DNA from: Lycorma delicatula
Lineage: Eukaryota > Arthropoda > Insecta > Hemiptera > Fulgoridae
DNA length: 64,000 bases
Reading direction: 5' to 3'
Assembly: GCF_047948215.1 (NCBI RefSeq)
Contig: NC_134455.1
Location: 344,620,997 to 344,684,996 of the forward strand
Shown: piece by piece, positions 61,157-64,000 of the stretch
Layout: every line of letters begins with the position of its first letter
Position numbering within the stretch: the stretch's first letter is position 1
Notes under the pieces: generated by a model
What the model was told of the DNA's origin: nothing
What the model saw: only the letters and a program-made list of their open reading frames with translations
The model's database searches: none
Program-made: the position numbers and the translations under genes

Positions 61157-61921
61157 GGTAACAGCCAACCAGGTAAACATGCCAGAAGGATGAGGTGAGT
61201 GCTTCTTTAATCACGTATATTATCATTATATAATATAGTATAATTATACTAATTCGATATTATATTATTTATCTTGGTTAAAACCATTTTTGCTATTGGT
61301 TCTTTGAATATAAGAGGCAACTTAACAATTTGATGTATGATTGTCATTTCCTTTTAACTTCTTGTATTAATGATTGAAAGAAATTAAAATTAATAGAATC
61401 TAAAAATTAAATAAATAAATAATTTTAAAAATAAATTAAATACTCCGACCATGGTTTACCCCTTCCGCCACCAATATGACCCATAAAGTAGTGATTTAAC
61501 TAAACTAGAGAAACATAGGAAATAATCAAACATCCCATACAATATATACATGACCACATGTACATATATGCTTATATATCTTTAATGAGACCCGCCTCCT
61601 GACATCCACGTTCCTCTACTCAAACAAACTCCTCCTTCATGATAAGAAGTAAGAAGAGAAGACGAAACAGCAGAAGAAGAAGGAAGAATAACCGATCACA
61701 GAAGAATCCTGCCTCCTCGTCCGCTTAGTTCTTCTTAGAACTACAAGTAAAGCGGTTTTGTTTAAGGTTACTCAAGAGAAGGGAGAGGCAAGGTCTACAG
61801 CATCGGCCTGGCGATTCACCGTAGGAAGACGTGCAGACTCATCAACCAAATCACACTTCCATTTTCATTAACCTACCAGCAGAACAAGTGCTTTAAACCA
61901 TCCACACCTCATACCACGGCG

Positions 61922-62235
61922 ATGGAACGAACAAAAAAAATCCAATTAATGGGGGGCCGACTTATTCCAAATATTCAACACCCCGGCGCACGGGCGCTCA
62001 AAATCACGCTGCGTTAAATACATCTCTCCTGCCACCCCTTAACACGAGCAGACACCTAATTCTTAATAGAGATGTTTCGCGTCTAACAAACAATTCTAAC
62101 ACCGCGCCAAAGTCCGCTGGTGCCATGAATCGCAGTAACCTCCTAGCCTCCCTTCTATCGTCAGAAAAAAGAAGAAGAAGAGAAGATAACAGGCTGTTGT
62201 CTCTCGACTGTATAGTTCTCTCCAGAACTTGCTAG
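61922..62235 (+). pseudogene. ORF1-like start, unit 11
   Basis: Six-G frameshifted form, ATG at 61922. Confidence 0.4.
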
Positions 62236-63530
62236 CTAATTACAAGGTTACCAAGAAGATGTGAGGGACAGACACGACAAGAAAATACCAACTTCCATAC
62301 CGACCATCCGATTTAAAAATTCTCCCTTCGAATCGGAGAGCCTGGACAGTGTCCCGTGATGCTGTATGATTCTATAATCGGGCGTTATTTTTAATGACGG
62401 GTCTAAGTTTAATGTTTTATTATAATTTTTTATGGACGGATTTTTATTAGCATTCCATATCCGTTCGTACCAGCGTTTTCGAACCCATTTTTGGGTCCGA
62501 CCCCCCTCAGACCGTCCGCTGAAGTCCTTCGGTCGTAACGCTTCATGGGCTAGCAGGAATACGCCACAACGGAATACGAACCAACTGTTTGGAGGGAGCA
62601 ATGCGCTCCCTTCTCCGGAGGGAGTCGCAATTGCTGATCTAATTTAATTTATTTAATTGTAAGTTTTTATTTTAGGTATGGATAAGGAGATGATCTTCAC
62701 CCACCCACTTCTTTAAAGGCTTCCCTTCACGATGCATCTCTGCTGTGCTCTTTTCCGGACTCCTGTCCGTGACGTCGGGTCGCGTAAAGGGTCTGTTTTC
62801 ATCTCAGATGACCTTTTCGTTCTTCTTTGGCCTGCACTTTTCGAGACTCGGCAGTAATCGAGATCACATGCCATTAACCTTGATATTGCCGTGGCCCCGA
62901 AGGTCTGAATGAACGAGGGAAAGTGCAGGTTTCTTCCTTCTTCGTTCTTTTATGCTGTCGGTGGCTGCTGGGCTCGTTCCCTCTTCTTCTTTCTTGAAGG
63001 GAACTTACAATTCGGTAAAAAATGATCGCCTTTTGTCGAAGAAGTAAAAAGTATTTTTTACACAAAATAATATTAATCTTCCAGACACACGTGTGTCCGG
63101 GAAGGGTTTGAGGGGACCGCGTGGCCGCTGTGAAGAAACCATTTGTTTATTGTGGTGGCTGTTGGTATCTGCAACAAAAGAAACAGAACACACACACACA
63201 CACACACGAAAAAAAAATTTGACTTTTTTATTTTAGGTTGACAGAATTAAAGGAAGGAAGGCCGTTTCCCAAGACGGCACGACGAGTCGTTCCACACCCA
63301 CGTCTCTCCCGTTTCTGAAACAAGTGAAACAAAACACACACGGAGAAAAAAAAACCGCGTTTTTGTTTTAACCACAACTTATTTTGTTGATGTCTTGAGA
63401 CCGTATAACTCGCGAAAATTAAACACTCGCGACCCCGGAAACGCCTCTGACGCGCTATTCCGTTTGTTGCTCATCCGGTATGTAGGCCCCTAAGCCTGGT
63501 TTGTCGATTCTCGGCTCCCGCACCGCACCA

Positions 63531-64000
63531 TCACGGTGGTTCGTCCAGTACGGCGTGAGGCCGCTTCCTTACAACTGTCGGGTTTGGGTCCTCTCGGCAG
63601 ATGTCCCGAAGATGACTGTGTTCGGACACAGCCGCTCTCCCGAACAATCTGCGCGCCTGCACCACCCCCACCTCGGACACGGATTGCAATCTCGCATCGG
63701 TTCGGAGAGGAGAGTGGCGTTCCTGACGAACGACGGAGCTCCAAATATCGTCCGCAACGCAATGTTTTGGACGACCTCGATCTTCTTTTGAAGCGAAGAG
63801 CTCAACATTGCCCCCCATGCCGGGTAAGCATATGTCAGAATCGGCAGTACGTACAGCCGAAAGATGAGTAACTTAGTTGCCAGTGGGTACGGGCTGGCAC
63901 TGTTCAGCACTGGGTATAATGAGGCTCTGGCGGCCTTAGCCCTCCGGGTCACATAATTTACATGTTCGCCGAAGGTAAGCCGCCTGTCCACGACCACCCC
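63531..64000 (-). pseudogene. Reverse transcriptase remnant, unit 11, cut by window end
   Basis: Only the part after the KYLG motif is present: the thumb-like stretch and the frameshifted tail ending at 63531. The YADD site would lie beyond 64000. Confidence 0.9.

Larger units (their letters stand above)
1..64000. repeat. Tandem macrosatellite array, about 5.9-kb unit, 10.8 copies
   Basis: The 11-base string CGACCATGCGG recurs in the same context at 1, 5947, 11845, 17743, 23642, 29538, 35434, 41330, 47226, 53122 and 59018, and everything between these points repeats in the same order and orientation. Unit lengths are 5946, 5898, 5898, 5899 and then 5896 bp six times. All length differences trace to three sites: a 24-bp repeat in the gag tail (three copies in unit 1, one elsewhere), a G run (7 in unit 4, 6 elsewhere) and an AC run (11 pairs in units 1-4, 10 from unit 5 on). 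Only about one to seven substitutions per copy were noticed by eye. The phase used here is arbitrary (the first base of the window). No flanking single-copy DNA is visible, so the true array is longer. Confidence 0.99.
59018..64000. repeat. Array unit 11, cut by window end (4983 bp)
   Basis: Majority state at all variable sites it covers. The window stops inside the minus-strand reverse transcriptase, so the last 0.9 kb of the unit is unseen. Gene-free stretches: 61157-61921 and 62236-63530. Confidence 0.97.

Noticed and set aside
1..64000. CRISPR or bacterial mobile-element array
   Set aside because: Unit length of 5.9 kb, LINE proteins, no short repeats with spacers and no bacterial genes.
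1..64000. Telomeric array (TTAGG repeats with site-specific LINEs such as TRAS/SART)
   Set aside because: No TTAGG tract was seen between or inside units, and element orientation is mixed within each unit.
1..64000. Ribosomal DNA repeat with R1/R2 insertions
   Set aside because: The unit length is plausible for insect rDNA, but no rRNA sequence is present in the unit.

Overview
The window is a single tandem array. A repeat unit of about 5.9 kb runs head to tail from the first base to the last: ten complete copies (5946, 5898, 5898, 5899 and then six of 5896 bp) and one partial copy of 4983 bp. The copies differ by only a handful of substitutions each, plus three small length changes: a 24-bp coding repeat, a G run and an AC run. 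There is no single-copy flank, so the array continues past both ends. No intact gene, rRNA, tRNA, CRISPR array or bacterial-type operon is visible.

The unit is built from broken non-LTR (LINE) retrotransposon pieces facing each other. On the minus strand lies a decayed element of the Jockey/R1-like group with a gag-type ORF1 (PRE_C2HC-like region, three CCHC zinc knuckles, Lys/Ala/Pro-rich tail), an apurinic-type endonuclease domain and an internally deleted reverse transcriptase. On the plus strand lies the C-terminal end of the reverse transcriptase of a second, related element. About 770 bp further on, in the same direction, is a purine-rich leader and a short basic ORF that looks like the start of another ORF1. 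The remaining 1.3 kb (3267-4563 in the first copy) is unassigned. This content points to an animal genome, most likely an insect or other arthropod; the species cannot be named from the sequence.

Layout of one period, using 1781-7678: AT-rich spacer 1781-1942; plus-strand RT tail 1943-2187; AT-rich 3' flank 2188-2630; leader 2631-2952; plus-strand ORF1-like start 2953-3266; unassigned block 3267-4563; then, read on the minus strand, RT 5544-4564, deletion junction and linker 5707-5545, endonuclease 6457-5708 and gag 7678-6412. The same plan repeats in every copy. The frameshifts, stops and deletions are shared by all copies, so the element was already dead when the unit was amplified. The array is best read as a macrosatellite grown by unequal exchange or rolling-circle-like amplification, not as active transposons. 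Variants shared by neighbouring copies (2 with 3, 7 with 8) and a step in AC-run length between copies 4 and 5 record how it grew. An assembly artefact affecting copy number cannot be excluded from sequence alone.
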